From Thermoplasmata archaeon (GTDB taxonomy: Archaea > Thermoplasmatota > Thermoplasmata > Thermoplasmatales > GCA-001856825), in the NCBI GenBank assembly GCA_021817415.1, contig JAKAUZ010000043.1, positions 1-39,045 of the forward strand: a DNA stretch of 39,045 nt. Reading direction: 5' to 3'. The notes under the pieces are model-generated. The model saw nothing but the letters and a program-made list of their open reading frames with translations, had not been told where the DNA came from and made no database searches. The translations under genes and the position numbers were made by a program. Positions 23,931 to 32,220 of this stretch are shown here, piece after piece (the first letter of the stretch is position 1; every line of letters starts with the position of its first letter).

Positions 23931-25079
23931 TCAGCTGTGTATTTTTTCCCACATTTTCCTTGCAAGGTTCCCGTCGTACTTGAATTTATTGTAAACGTCT
24001 TCAGCCCTCTCCCTAGCCGCCCTGTGATCCTGGAGCATAATATTCAACTTTTCAGCCAGTATTTTCTTTATTTCACCCGTCAACATTCTGCCTGATGAAT
24101 ATTCTTCCCGAATCCTCTCTATCTCCCCATCATCCTCCTCAAACAGGTAATAAAGCCACTGATAAGGGACGTCAACATCGAGGTTGGCACCGTGCTTTCT
24201 TTGAAGTTCAGAGGTTGCCTGCCCTCCTGAAAACGCATACTTCATTATCTTCTTCTCGACAATCTTTGGCCCATCCGACAGGTAGATCGCTGAATCGGGA
24301 ACAGAGGAACTCATCTTCCCGTCAGGGCTTGTGAGAGGCGGCAGGAACTTCCCGTGTATCTGGGAAGCCTTGTAGAAACCAAGGGATTCTGCAATGTCTC
24401 TCTGCAATCTCCAGTATGGGTCCTGGTCGATGGCAGCCGGAATAAGGCATCTCCTCTTCTCGAACATTGTGGGGACAATCTGAAGGGCGGGATAAAATAT
24501 CATTCCAATGTTGGAACTGTTGTCAAATCCAAACGTGGCCTTCACTTCAGAAAAATTGAGCTTCTTCGCCACTTTTATTGCAAGCGGGTACATATTCCTG
24601 ATGTATTCGGAATCCTGGAATATGAATGTTTTTTCAGGATTGAAGCCGACCGCGATGATATCAAGTATATTCTGGCGGGACCACTCTCCGGTCTTTTCCA
24701 GGGTGTAGTCGGGATTCCTCATGAATTTCTCGTCGTCCGTTATTTCTATGTAGACGTCCACGTCAAATATGTCCTGCAGCCACTTCGTGAACAGGAAGGG
24801 GACAAGGTGGCCGATGTGCATCCCAAGTGAAGGGGCCCTGCCTGTATACAGGAAGAAACCAATACCTTCTCTGTAATCCCTCAATATCAGATCGAGGTCC
24901 CTGTGGGAAAAGAAAATGTTCCTTCTCAACATCACATGCATCCTTCCATTGGCGTAGGATGAAATGTCATTTCTGATGCTTTCAGTGACTTTCTGGGTGC
25001 CAAATTGTTTTATGAGTTTATCGTAATCCACCCTGCCAGATACTTCCCAAGGAGTGATTTTATTGGTTCCGTTTTCCAC
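23931..25079 (-). CDS. trpS: Tryptophanyl-tRNA synthetase
   Basis: The 382-residue class I synthetase attaches Trp to tRNA-Trp. It has the HIGH-type motif in GRAPSLGMHIGHLVPF and the KMSKS-type loop DGKMSSSVPDS. It belongs to the archaeal/eukaryotic branch, judged by the N-terminal KITPWEVSGRVDYDKLI and by AAIDQDPYWRLQRD. The start is GTG 25079, because TGA is the in-frame codon immediately upstream. A TATA box (25101-25107) sits 25 bases before it, so a leaderless GTG start is likely. A second small gene overlaps its first 70 bases. Confidence 0.96.
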   Translation of the reverse strand: MENGTNKITPWEVSGRVDYDKLIKQFGTQKVTESIRNDISSYANGRMHVMLRRNIFFSHRDLDLILRDYREGIGFFLYTGRAPSLGMHIGHLVPFLFTKWLQDIFDVDVYIEITDDEKFMRNPDYTLEKTGEWSRQNILDIIAVGFNPEKTFIFQDSEYIRNMYPLAIKVAKKLNFSEVKATFGFDNSSNIGMIFYPALQIVPTMFEKRRCLIPAAIDQDPYWRLQRDIAESLGFYKASQIHGKFLPPLTSPDGKMSSSVPDSAIYLSDGPKIVEKKIMKYAFSGGQATSELQRKHGANLDVDVPYQWLYYLFEEDDGEIERIREEYSSGRMLTGEIKKILAEKLNIMLQDHRAARERAEDVYNKFKYDGNLARKMWEKIHS

Positions 25080-25300
25080 TCAAGTTCATCAAGACATCGA
25101 ATAAAATGATTATTGGTAATGCGTACGTGGCAGTCACACTCAGAGAACCATGGAAAATGAAGTGAAATGTAATCCCATCGCACAGGCGAGCGTCCCTCAC
25201 TTTCAAATCTCTGGGGCATCTTTTCCTGAGCATCCACAGTGACCTTCCCCCATATCCTGATAAATTTCTGCTTAAACACGGAGACACATGTTCCTTCCAT
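25010..25300 (-). CDS. Uncharacterised small protein overlapping the trpS start
   Basis: This 96-residue ORF starts at ATG 25300 (MEGTCVSVFKQ) and runs 70 bases into trpS in another frame. I recognise no family. It looks protein-like, with a balanced composition and an aromatic- and Cys-containing centre (YISLHFPWFSECDCHVRI). A perfect TATA palindrome, TTATATAA, is centred 30.5 bases upstream of its ATG, fitting a leaderless or nearly leaderless mRNA. A longer form from 25369 is less likely because it would run through that TATA box. It could be co-transcribed with trpS. Confidence 0.45.
   Translation of the reverse strand: MEGTCVSVFKQKFIRIWGKVTVDAQEKMPQRFESEGRSPVRWDYISLHFPWFSECDCHVRITNNHFIRCLDELEWKTEPIKSLLGKYLAGWITINS
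25101..25107 (-). promoter_or_regulatory. TATA box of trpS
   Basis: ATTTTAT on the minus strand is centred 25 bases before the trpS GTG. It lies inside the overlapping small ORF. Confidence 0.5.
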
Positions 25301-25326
25301 TGACGAAAAATTGATACAGAGATACA

Positions 25327-25334
25327 TTATATAA
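25327..25334. promoter_or_regulatory. Palindromic TATA box TTATATAA
   Basis: This perfect palindrome is 30.5 bases before the ATG of the small minus-strand ORF (25300). On the plus strand it could start a leader of about 155 bases for the MTHFR-like gene. Confidence 0.5.
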
Positions 25335-25380
25335 CAACACTGCAAGAAAAATACTCCAGGGGGAGACAACGAAGGAAGGA

Positions 25381-25503
25381 GTGTTCCGAATGAACCACTG
25401 CGGAGATGGTTTCGGCAGTCCGACTGAGAATGAGTATGGTCACGAACTGTCGCTGAAACAGGGCCTCCTCTCCCTCAGGATAAAGAGGGTGTCAGGACAT
25501 TAG
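25381..25503 (+). CDS. Possible 40-residue leader ORF upstream of the MTHFR-like gene
   Basis: The short ORF starts at GTG 25381 (or ATG 25390, MNHCGDGFG) and ends TAG ten bases before the MTHFR-like ATG. Its C-terminus reads LSLRIKRVSGH. AAAAATAC about 30 bases before the GTG is a weak TATA candidate. I recognise no family. It may be a leader peptide or chance. Confidence 0.25.
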   Translation: MFRMNHCGDGFGSPTENEYGHELSLKQGLLSLRIKRVSGH

Positions 25504-25513
25504 TGATGCAAAA

Positions 25514-26521
25514 ATGGTGGTAGATGGACAGATATCATTCAAGGACAGGCTGAAAACAAGGCCATTGATATTCACGGCAATTCCACTGAGGGATAACAGG
25601 ACAGGAGACCCGAAGCACGACGATAAAATACTGAAAAACCTCGAAACGAGAAAGGAAGAACTGAGAAAGTCACTGGAGAACTCTTCAAGGCTCACGGCAA
25701 TCAGCGTACCAGAATTGGTGGAGGAAAATCACGAGGGGAAACCGCGTTACAACAGCATTTATACGAGGGCGCTTTCCAGAGGGGTTGCAGATTTGCTCCA
25801 CGTGGATTCCATTGTCAACAAGGTGATTGCCCACGCTGAAAGTTTCGAGAAGTTTGTAGAATGGATGATGGAAACGTCGTCACTTGGAATAAGCAACATA
25901 ATTTTCGTTGGGGGTAATACGAGGCACCATCGTTACCCAGGGCCCACTGTTTCGGAGGCAAACATTATAGCAACTCATCTTTCCAGGAAGCATCCTCTAT
26001 GGGACATAACAATAGGGAACATTTCTCTCCCGGAAAGAGCAGAGGAGGCAAAAAGGATGCTCTTCAAGACGATAGCAGGCGCACAGTTTTTCACCACGCA
26101 GATGCTCTTCACTGACAAGCAGATAATCGATTTGCTGCTGGATTACGGAAAGCAGTGTTCCAAGGCGGGCATCGAGCCAGCGACTGTAATCCTCAGCTTT
26201 GCCCCGCTCCGGGGGACTGCAGACCTCAATCTTCTGGATTTCCTGGGAGTCGATTTACCATATTCTGCGGAGTCGTACATCCTGGAGAAGGGAGAAAGCT
26301 CCGATGCAATAAACAGATCCATTCTCAATTCCTTGGCGATTTACAGGAAGGTTGTGGCCGTTATGGAGGAACTGAAGTCCTACGTTCCCATAGGAATAAA
26401 TGTGGAACAGCTGACAAAGTCAAATTTGAATGCATCAGTGGAAATGCTGAATTTCTTTGAAAGGGCAATCGACATGAAAAGTGAAGAAATTGCTGAACTG
26501 ATATCGACGATTAAGGTATGA
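25514..26521 (+). CDS. Methylenetetrahydrofolate reductase-like protein
   Basis: The 335-residue barrel protein resembles MTHFR relatives of the short, mycobacterial or archaeal type. Supporting stretches are RLTAISVPELVEENHEGKPRYN, IIFVGGNTRHHRYPGPTVSEAN (the pterin/flavin-site region), DITIGNISLPERAEEAKRM and GAQFFTTQMLFTDKQI. The last resembles the family's FFITQ motif. It would reduce methylene-pterin to methyl-pterin for methionine synthesis, but flavin use and the exact pterin are not readable. An SD-like GTGAT (25503-25507) lies about six bases before the ATG, consistent with a leader or upstream cistron. Confidence 0.7.
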   Translation: MVVDGQISFKDRLKTRPLIFTAIPLRDNRTGDPKHDDKILKNLETRKEELRKSLENSSRLTAISVPELVEENHEGKPRYNSIYTRALSRGVADLLHVDSIVNKVIAHAESFEKFVEWMMETSSLGISNIIFVGGNTRHHRYPGPTVSEANIIATHLSRKHPLWDITIGNISLPERAEEAKRMLFKTIAGAQFFTTQMLFTDKQIIDLLLDYGKQCSKAGIEPATVILSFAPLRGTADLNLLDFLGVDLPYSAESYILEKGESSDAINRSILNSLAIYRKVVAVMEELKSYVPIGINVEQLTKSNLNASVEMLNFFERAIDMKSEEIAELISTIKV

Positions 26522-26614
26522 CTGAGGATAAATCAAAAAACTGTCATAGACCAGAATGTGCGTAAAAGAGTTAAAGATTGAAAAATTGAGAAGATGGATA
26601 ACTCTTCTGATCCT

Positions 26615-26914
26615 TCATGGAACAAGGGTCACGCTAAACTCAAGATCTGCTGCCTCAGTTGGAATCTTTGGGTCTACAAGTATTCTGAAAGGGCTGTTTT
26701 TCTTGGGGCAGAAAGCATCTACCTCAAAGACCGGAACCTTTACTATGCTTCCACCCACTGTCTCCTCAATCACCATCCGTGTGTAATAATTCTCCTGGTG
26801 GACTTCCGTCAAGGATTCCTTTTTCTCGTTATATTTCACCTTCACCCTGTAATTGTGATTGAAATCGCAGAGGGGGCATTTGACTGAATTGATATTCAGT
26901 TCAACTTCATTCAT
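26615..26914 (-). CDS. Uncharacterised small protein with a CxxC pair
   Basis: The 99-residue product has one CPLC pair near residue 13 (NSVKCPLCDFNH) and a later Cys in VDAFCPKKNSPF. With nearby His this suggests a zinc-ribbon-like site. The rest is beta-rich (YRVKVKYNEKKE, ADLEFSVTLVP). I recognise no family. I chose ATG 26914 over TTG 26923. A possible TATA (GTTATTTACG on the minus strand) is about 22 bases upstream. It is convergent with the MTHFR-like gene and divergent from the pyruvate kinase gene. Confidence 0.6.
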   Translation of the reverse strand: MNEVELNINSVKCPLCDFNHNYRVKVKYNEKKESLTEVHQENYYTRMVIEETVGGSIVKVPVFEVDAFCPKKNSPFRILVDPKIPTEAADLEFSVTLVP

Positions 26915-26992
26915 GGCTCTCAATATTCAACGCGTAAATAACAGTTATGAAAGTTCAAAGAACATTTTTTATCGACGACGTATTCAATTCCC

Positions 26993-28651
26993 ATGAACAG
27001 AGCAAGATTCATTGTGACCGTGGGCCCGTCAAGTTTCAGTTATGACAAAATGTTATCCATGATTCAGAACGGTGCCCTTTCATTCAGGGTAAATACCGCC
27101 CACGTGGAGGCGGATTACGTTACGAAGGTCAGGAGGGTATTGGACGAAATAATAGAAGATACCAAGTTATTCCCATCCCTCCTCCTGGATCTCAAGGGGC
27201 CGGAGATAAGGATCAGATTCAGGGGAGGGGAGAGCTATGATTTCGTTGCAGGGAAGGAATATGAAATTGGGGAGGGGGAAGGTCATGACCTCTTCATAAA
27301 CCAGAAGGGGATACTTTCCAACCTTGACAAAGGTGACGAAATATTGCTCAACGACGGCAGGATCAGGATGAGTTTAACCTCGGGAGGAGGGGAAACAATC
27401 AAAGCTAGATCGAGTGATACCGGTAATATAAGAATGAATTCAAGGGTGAACATACCTGGAAAGGTGCTGAACCTCGGCAGCCTGACTGACAGAGACAGGG
27501 AATTTGTTGCAACCGGGATAAGGGAAGGAGTGGAATATTTTGCTCTTTCTTTCGTTCAGGATTCCAAAAACGTGGAGGAGTTGCGGAACCTTATCAGGGA
27601 GCTTGGAGGGGATCAGTTCATCATATCCAAAATTGAAACTTCCTCGGGGGTAAGGAACATCGAGAGCATTCTGAGGGCATCCGATATGATAATGATCGCA
27701 AGGGGGGACCTTGGAGTCGAGATGCCCCTGCAGGAAATTGCAATAACGCAGAAAAACCTGATAGGGAAGGCGCATAAATACGGCATACCGTCGATAGTCG
27801 CGACTCAGATTCTGGAATCGATGGTGGAAAATGAAACGCCTACCAGGGCAGAAATATCTGACATAACAAATGCCATCATTGACAATGCGGACATTCTGAT
27901 GCTTTCAGACGAGACGGCAATCGGTAAGAATCCAATCCAATCAGTGAATACACTTTACGAGGTAACGAAATACGTAGAATCAAAGATCAAGGACTTCCCG
28001 GAACCAGATGAATTCTATGGGAATCAGGTGGCTTATTCCCTCTCGAAATCTGCAAAGATCATATCAGAGGATATAGGAGCAGACATTCTTGTACTCACGA
28101 GGTCCGGAAATACGGTCAAGATGCTATCCGCCCTCAGGCCCAAGGGAAAGATTTATGTCATAACTCCCAGCGCCAGAATGGAAAGAAAACTGAGCCTGTT
28201 CAATAATGTTTTCCCCGTCCACATCGAAAATCTGGGAAACAACCTGGACGGAGTCATGGATGAGGTCAAGAAACTCGGTATATTCAGGAAGGGGGAAATT
28301 CTGGTTACAACCTCAGGGGAGGGATACTTCACATTCGGTGGCACGAATGACATAAGGGTGGAGGTAATAGGGAAGTTCATTGGAAGAGGATATTCGAAGG
28401 GGAAAACGGTGGAAGGGAGGGTTACCTACAATCCTGATGGCGGAGGCGAGATACTTGTCACTGACCAAGGGAGACTACCAGACAATTATGAATTCCGGGC
28501 AGTGATATTTGAAAACAGGCCGTTGCCTTCTACAGTTGAGCACCTCCTTGAAAAGGTCAACTGCGTGCTCGTATCTACCATTTTCAAGAACAAGCCAGCG
28601 GAAGGCGAAAAAGTTTACATCGAGGCGAGGACAGGGATCATCTATCAATAA
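26993..28651 (+). CDS. pyk: Pyruvate kinase with C-terminal extra domain
   Basis: The 552-residue enzyme converts phosphoenolpyruvate and ADP to pyruvate and ATP. Seen in order: TVGPSS at the N-terminus, FRVNTAH (Arg32, Asn34), LLDLKGPEIRIR, the catalytic Lys in FIISKIETSSG, the Mg2+ site in MIARGDLGVEMPL, and SDETAIGKNPIQS. The last 85 or so residues resemble the extra C-terminal domain of some bacterial pyruvate kinases (RGYSKGKTVEGRV, EKVYIEARTGIIY), which is related to the PEP-synthase mobile domain. Here the usual phosphohistidine-like TSHAA motif is replaced by STVEH. Potassium-site residues are also altered (see findings). Confidence 0.93.
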   Translation: MNRARFIVTVGPSSFSYDKMLSMIQNGALSFRVNTAHVEADYVTKVRRVLDEIIEDTKLFPSLLLDLKGPEIRIRFRGGESYDFVAGKEYEIGEGEGHDLFINQKGILSNLDKGDEILLNDGRIRMSLTSGGGETIKARSSDTGNIRMNSRVNIPGKVLNLGSLTDRDREFVATGIREGVEYFALSFVQDSKNVEELRNLIRELGGDQFIISKIETSSGVRNIESILRASDMIMIARGDLGVEMPLQEIAITQKNLIGKAHKYGIPSIVATQILESMVENETPTRAEISDITNAIIDNADILMLSDETAIGKNPIQSVNTLYEVTKYVESKIKDFPEPDEFYGNQVAYSLSKSAKIISEDIGADILVLTRSGNTVKMLSALRPKGKIYVITPSARMERKLSLFNNVFPVHIENLGNNLDGVMDEVKKLGIFRKGEILVTTSGEGYFTFGGTNDIRVEVIGKFIGRGYSKGKTVEGRVTYNPDGGGEILVTDQGRLPDNYEFRAVIFENRPLPSTVEHLLEKVNCVLVSTIFKNKPAEGEKVYIEARTGIIYQ

Positions 28652-28758
28652 TATTTTAGCTAAAGTGACCATACACCACCATCACTGAGAAAATTGGCAT
28701 AGGATACAGATTCAAGAGGATCGCAGACATAGCATCTAGAGGAGGGAAGGTACCTCCG

Positions 28759-29586
28759 GTGTACCTTTTCGTAGCCTACATCCTGCCGGGCGCGGTATTC
28801 GTTTACAGGGTTATGGGTCATTTTGAATGGGTACCTTTCGTCCTGGTTTCCGTATCAATTCTCCCCCTGATGGTTGCGACAAATCTTTATGATGACTACT
28901 TTGACATGAAATATGGATATGATAGGCCAGACTCCCCTAACACCACCTACAGGAAACACCCGGTATACTTCCACGGGGTCAACAGTACCTATCTGCTGAA
29001 ATGGGCAATAGTTGCATCAGCAATCTATTTCGCTCTTTTCACGACTCTGGCATTCTTTCTGGGAGCCGCTTTACTCGCGATAGCTGTTTTAGGCTTCATC
29101 CTTGCATATGGCTATACGGGTCCGCCATTTGGCTATAAATATCTGGGAATCGGCGGGATAGGAGTCTTCCTTTCGACAATACTGATCTCCATGATGATCT
29201 TTTATTCAGAAGCCCACTATATCCCAGCATCCGACGTACTGTTTTCAATCCCGTACGCCGTAATATTGCTCCCGGTCCTGTTCCTGGGGGACTTCAGGGA
29301 TATGGAGTACGACAGAAAGCTGGGGTTCAGGACACAGCCGAATCTGATGGGAAGGAAATGGTCCCTCAGGTATCCAACGATAATATTCATCATCTTTTTC
29401 GCTTTGCTCCTGCTCTACATTGCTCTGGGGATCTACCCGATCCTGTCTATCTTGGAATTAGTCACGGTTCCGATTGTCTTCTATTCACTCAGGAAATGGT
29501 CCGGGATGCCCACCTACAGGATAGAGAATTTCATGGGGAATGTGATCTTCCTCTGCCTTGCAATCCTTTCAGTTCTGTTGCTGTGA
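28759..29586 (+). CDS. UbiA-family prenyltransferase
   Basis: The integral membrane protein has about eight or nine helices and two Asp-rich prenyl-diphosphate motifs: NLYDDYFD in the first half and GDFRDMEYDRK in the second. It attaches prenyl chains to an aromatic or lipid acceptor, as in menaquinone or archaeal lipid synthesis. The KYGYDRPDSPN stretch resembles MenA-like enzymes. The annotated start is GTG 28759, giving 275 residues, with GAGGAGG (28739-28745) as a somewhat distant SD. The frame stays open and protein-like upstream to 28669 without ATG, GTG or TTG, so the true start is uncertain. Confidence 0.85.
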   Translation: MYLFVAYILPGAVFVYRVMGHFEWVPFVLVSVSILPLMVATNLYDDYFDMKYGYDRPDSPNTTYRKHPVYFHGVNSTYLLKWAIVASAIYFALFTTLAFFLGAALLAIAVLGFILAYGYTGPPFGYKYLGIGGIGVFLSTILISMMIFYSEAHYIPASDVLFSIPYAVILLPVLFLGDFRDMEYDRKLGFRTQPNLMGRKWSLRYPTIIFIIFFALLLLYIALGIYPILSILELVTVPIVFYSLRKWSGMPTYRIENFMGNVIFLCLAILSVLLL

Positions 29587-29587
29587 A

Positions 29588-31096
29588 TCACCTGTTTTCC
29601 CCGTAAATCTGGTAGTACCAGCTTTTCCTTACATTGCCAGTGAGGTCGACGTACACATGCTTCAATGTCGTGAATTCCTCAAGAGAGTACTTTGAGGTGG
29701 AAGCCCCGAAGCCTGACCTTTTCATTGGGGACCATGGCATCTCAGAAGGGATGGGTGCGTGGTCATTTATCCAGACGGTTCCGAACCTGAGGTCACGGGA
29801 CGCCATCATGGCCTTTCTGACGTCCTTAGTCCATACTGAAGACCCGAGCCCATAACTAACATCGTTTGCCTTCTCAATGACCTCCTGGTACGTCTTGAAT
29901 TTTATTATAACAGGAACCGGACCAAAGATTTCCTCCTGGACAATCCTCGCCTTGTTGTTGTCGGTTTCTATCACCACTGGCTTGATGAAGAATCCCTCGA
30001 ATGAATCCATCTCCTCCGACTCATCAAGAACAATATTACCTTCCTTCCTGCCTATTTCCACATATTTCCTCACCCTCCCCAGCTGCTCCTCTGATATCAA
30101 TGGTCCGAGATCATTTGTTTGAACCGTGGGGTCTCCCACCTTTATCTTCTTTACCTTTTCAATGTAGTATTTCTTGAATTTGTCATAGATTGATTCGTGA
30201 ACGTATATTCTCGCAGCAGCGGAACAATCCTGCCCATTGTTGATGAACGCACCCACAACAGCACCTTCAGTCGCTGCATCCAGATCTGCATCGTCAAATA
30301 CGATGAACGGAGCTTTCCCTCCCAGTTCCATGGAGAGTCTCTTGACCGTGCCGGATGATATATTGGAGATTGTCCTGCCTACTTCATTCGAGCCAGTAAA
30401 TGCAATCATATCCACGTCCTGGTTTCTAGCCAGCTCCTCCCCCACGATTTTTCCAGATCCAGTCACAACATTGAAGACTCCCTTTGGCAGTCCAATCTCC
30501 TTCACCGCTTCTGCCAGCATGAGAGTGGTCACAGGAGTGTAGGAGGCCGGTTTCACCACAACTGTGTTTCCAGCTGCAATTGCAGGTATTGCCCTCCATC
30601 CCACCATCATGAGTGGGTAATTCCATGGAGTAATTGCTCCGACCACTCCTACTGGCTCCCGTCTGAGAATGCTGGTCCCTTCCGAAACGTATTCACCCGC
30701 TGAAACTCCCTCAATTACCCTTGAAGCGCCGGCAAAGAACTTCAGATTATCTATTGTGTAGGCTACGTCATAGTCAAAGACCTGCTTCGAAGGTTTCCCC
30801 GTATTCTGCAATTCTGCTTCCCCAAAGGCCCTCAACCTCTCCTCAAGCAACCGGGCAAGTTTCATTATGAATTCTGCTCGAGCAGCAGGAGACAATTTAG
30901 GCCACTCGCCTTTATCAAACGCGCGCCTGGCCGCCTCGACTGCAGCCCTTGTATCCTCTTCGGTTCCCCTTTGTATATCAGCAATTACCTTGCCATTCGC
31001 AGGGTTGATTATTTCCTGCGATTCTCCTCCTACCGACTCTACCCATTCATTATTGATGAACAGACCAAAGCTTCTCGTTTGAGATGACACTATCAT
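29588..31096 (-). CDS. NAD-dependent aldehyde dehydrogenase, gamma-aminobutyraldehyde / betaine aldehyde type
   Basis: The 502-residue ALDH oxidises an aldehyde to the acid. Features are GAITPWNYPLMM, the general-base Glu in MELGGKAPFIV, the catalytic Cys in NNGQDCSAAARIYV, and EEIFGPVPVI. The NxGQDCxAAxRIY form around the Cys resembles gamma-aminobutyraldehyde dehydrogenases (PatD) more than glycolytic or semialdehyde enzymes. This fits polyamine or omega-amino aldehyde substrates. A/T-rich TTTATAAT (minus strand, about 31112-31119) lies about 20-22 bases before the ATG, so it probably has its own leaderless mRNA. It ends two bases after the UbiA gene on the other strand. Confidence 0.88.
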   Translation of the reverse strand: MIVSSQTRSFGLFINNEWVESVGGESQEIINPANGKVIADIQRGTEEDTRAAVEAARRAFDKGEWPKLSPAARAEFIMKLARLLEERLRAFGEAELQNTGKPSKQVFDYDVAYTIDNLKFFAGASRVIEGVSAGEYVSEGTSILRREPVGVVGAITPWNYPLMMVGWRAIPAIAAGNTVVVKPASYTPVTTLMLAEAVKEIGLPKGVFNVVTGSGKIVGEELARNQDVDMIAFTGSNEVGRTISNISSGTVKRLSMELGGKAPFIVFDDADLDAATEGAVVGAFINNGQDCSAAARIYVHESIYDKFKKYYIEKVKKIKVGDPTVQTNDLGPLISEEQLGRVRKYVEIGRKEGNIVLDESEEMDSFEGFFIKPVVIETDNNKARIVQEEIFGPVPVIIKFKTYQEVIEKANDVSYGLGSSVWTKDVRKAMMASRDLRFGTVWINDHAPIPSEMPWSPMKRSGFGASTSKYSLEEFTTLKHVYVDLTGNVRKSWYYQIYGENR

Positions 31097-31111
31097 TCAA
31101 TCTAGAAGACA

Positions 31112-31122
31112 TTATAAATTTA
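31112..31122 (-). promoter_or_regulatory. TATA box of the aldehyde dehydrogenase gene
   Basis: TTATAAATTTA (plus-strand reading) lies about 21 bases before the ATG at 31096 on the minus strand. Confidence 0.45.
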
Positions 31123-31242
31123 ACGATAGATCACTCTTTTCAAAAAAAAGTGGAAGGAACCATGCAGACCGGTCACCTCACTAAAATCTACCAGGAACAT
31201 ATTCTTGGGGGAGCCATCAAGGAGAAAGATACTTTGAAAGAC

Positions 31243-32220
31243 CTAATTTTTGGCGTCATCAGAAGAATAAAGCCAGCACTTCACCACCCTATTCCCGAGA
31301 GGAATGCTTGGCGGTGGCAGGGAGCACTTGCTGAACCTCTTCGGGCAGGAATTCACATAGATGCATCCCTCCCTGGAAGGCTCACCGATTTCATACTGGC
31401 TCTCAAATTTATTACTCGTTTCCAGCGTTAGGTTGGCATTCATCAGTTCTGCAGAGTATGGATGGAAAGGGTTCTCATATAGGTCCTGGACTGATGAGAC
31501 TTCCAGGAACTGGCCGTAATAGAGAACTGCAATCCTGTCGCACATATACTTTATGACATTGAAGTCGTGTGTTATGAATATGTAGTTGACTGAAAGCTCT
31601 TCCCTCAGTTTTCTCAGCAGGTTTAGGATCTGGGCCTGAATTGAAACGTCGAGGGAACTCGTAGGTTCGTCCAGAAGAAGTATTTTCTTTCGATTGACTA
31701 GTGCTCTCGCAAGGCTCACCCTCTGCTTCTCCCCACCGCTGATGGTCTCCGGAAATTCATCAAGTTTGCTGGATGACAGGCCAACCAGGTCAGTTATTTC
31801 AGAGATAGAATTATCCTGCTCTTTCCTTGATATTTTCCTGTTGAATGGGATGCCTTCCCTTACGATTTCCCTGACGGTAAGACGGGGGTTCAGGCTGCCT
31901 ATAGGGTCCTGAAAGACAATTCCTATGTTATTCCTTAGATAGACTAAATCAACTTTCTTCCCGTAATCTATCCTCTTCCCATTAAGGATGACTTCTCCGG
32001 AAACAGGCCTGTAAATGCCCACAAGTGTTCTAGCCAGCGTGGATTTCCCGGAACCCGTCTCCCCTACTATCCCGAGTGTCTCCCCCTCATTCACGCTGAA
32101 AGATATGTCATCCAGTACCACCTTCCATTTTTCAGCAGCTCCAGTAAGAAACCCTCTTTTTTCCCTGTTCCGGAACCTCACTTTCAAGCCGGAGACATTC
32201 AATATAGATTCATCTTTCAT
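31243..32220 (-). CDS. Oligo/dipeptide ABC transporter ATP-binding protein (DppF/OppF-like)
   Basis: The 325-residue ABC ATPase has Walker A GETGSGKST, Q-loop VFQDPIGSLNPR, signature ISGGEKQR, Walker B ILLLDEPTSSLD and switch THD. QDPIGSLNPR is typical of the Opp/Dpp subfamily. The C-terminal domain ends with a four-Cys set (CIYVNSCPKRFSKC, then VKCWL), as in Opp/Dpp ATPases that bind an Fe-S cluster or zinc. I chose ATG 32220, which overlaps the upstream ATPase gene by 11 bases. A longer in-frame form begins at 32247. No permease or binding-protein gene accompanies it. Confidence 0.9.
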   Translation of the reverse strand: MKDESILNVSGLKVRFRNREKRGFLTGAAEKWKVVLDDISFSVNEGETLGIVGETGSGKSTLARTLVGIYRPVSGEVILNGKRIDYGKKVDLVYLRNNIGIVFQDPIGSLNPRLTVREIVREGIPFNRKISRKEQDNSISEITDLVGLSSSKLDEFPETISGGEKQRVSLARALVNRKKILLLDEPTSSLDVSIQAQILNLLRKLREELSVNYIFITHDFNVIKYMCDRIAVLYYGQFLEVSSVQDLYENPFHPYSAELMNANLTLETSNKFESQYEIGEPSREGCIYVNSCPKRFSKCSLPPPSIPLGNRVVKCWLYSSDDAKN

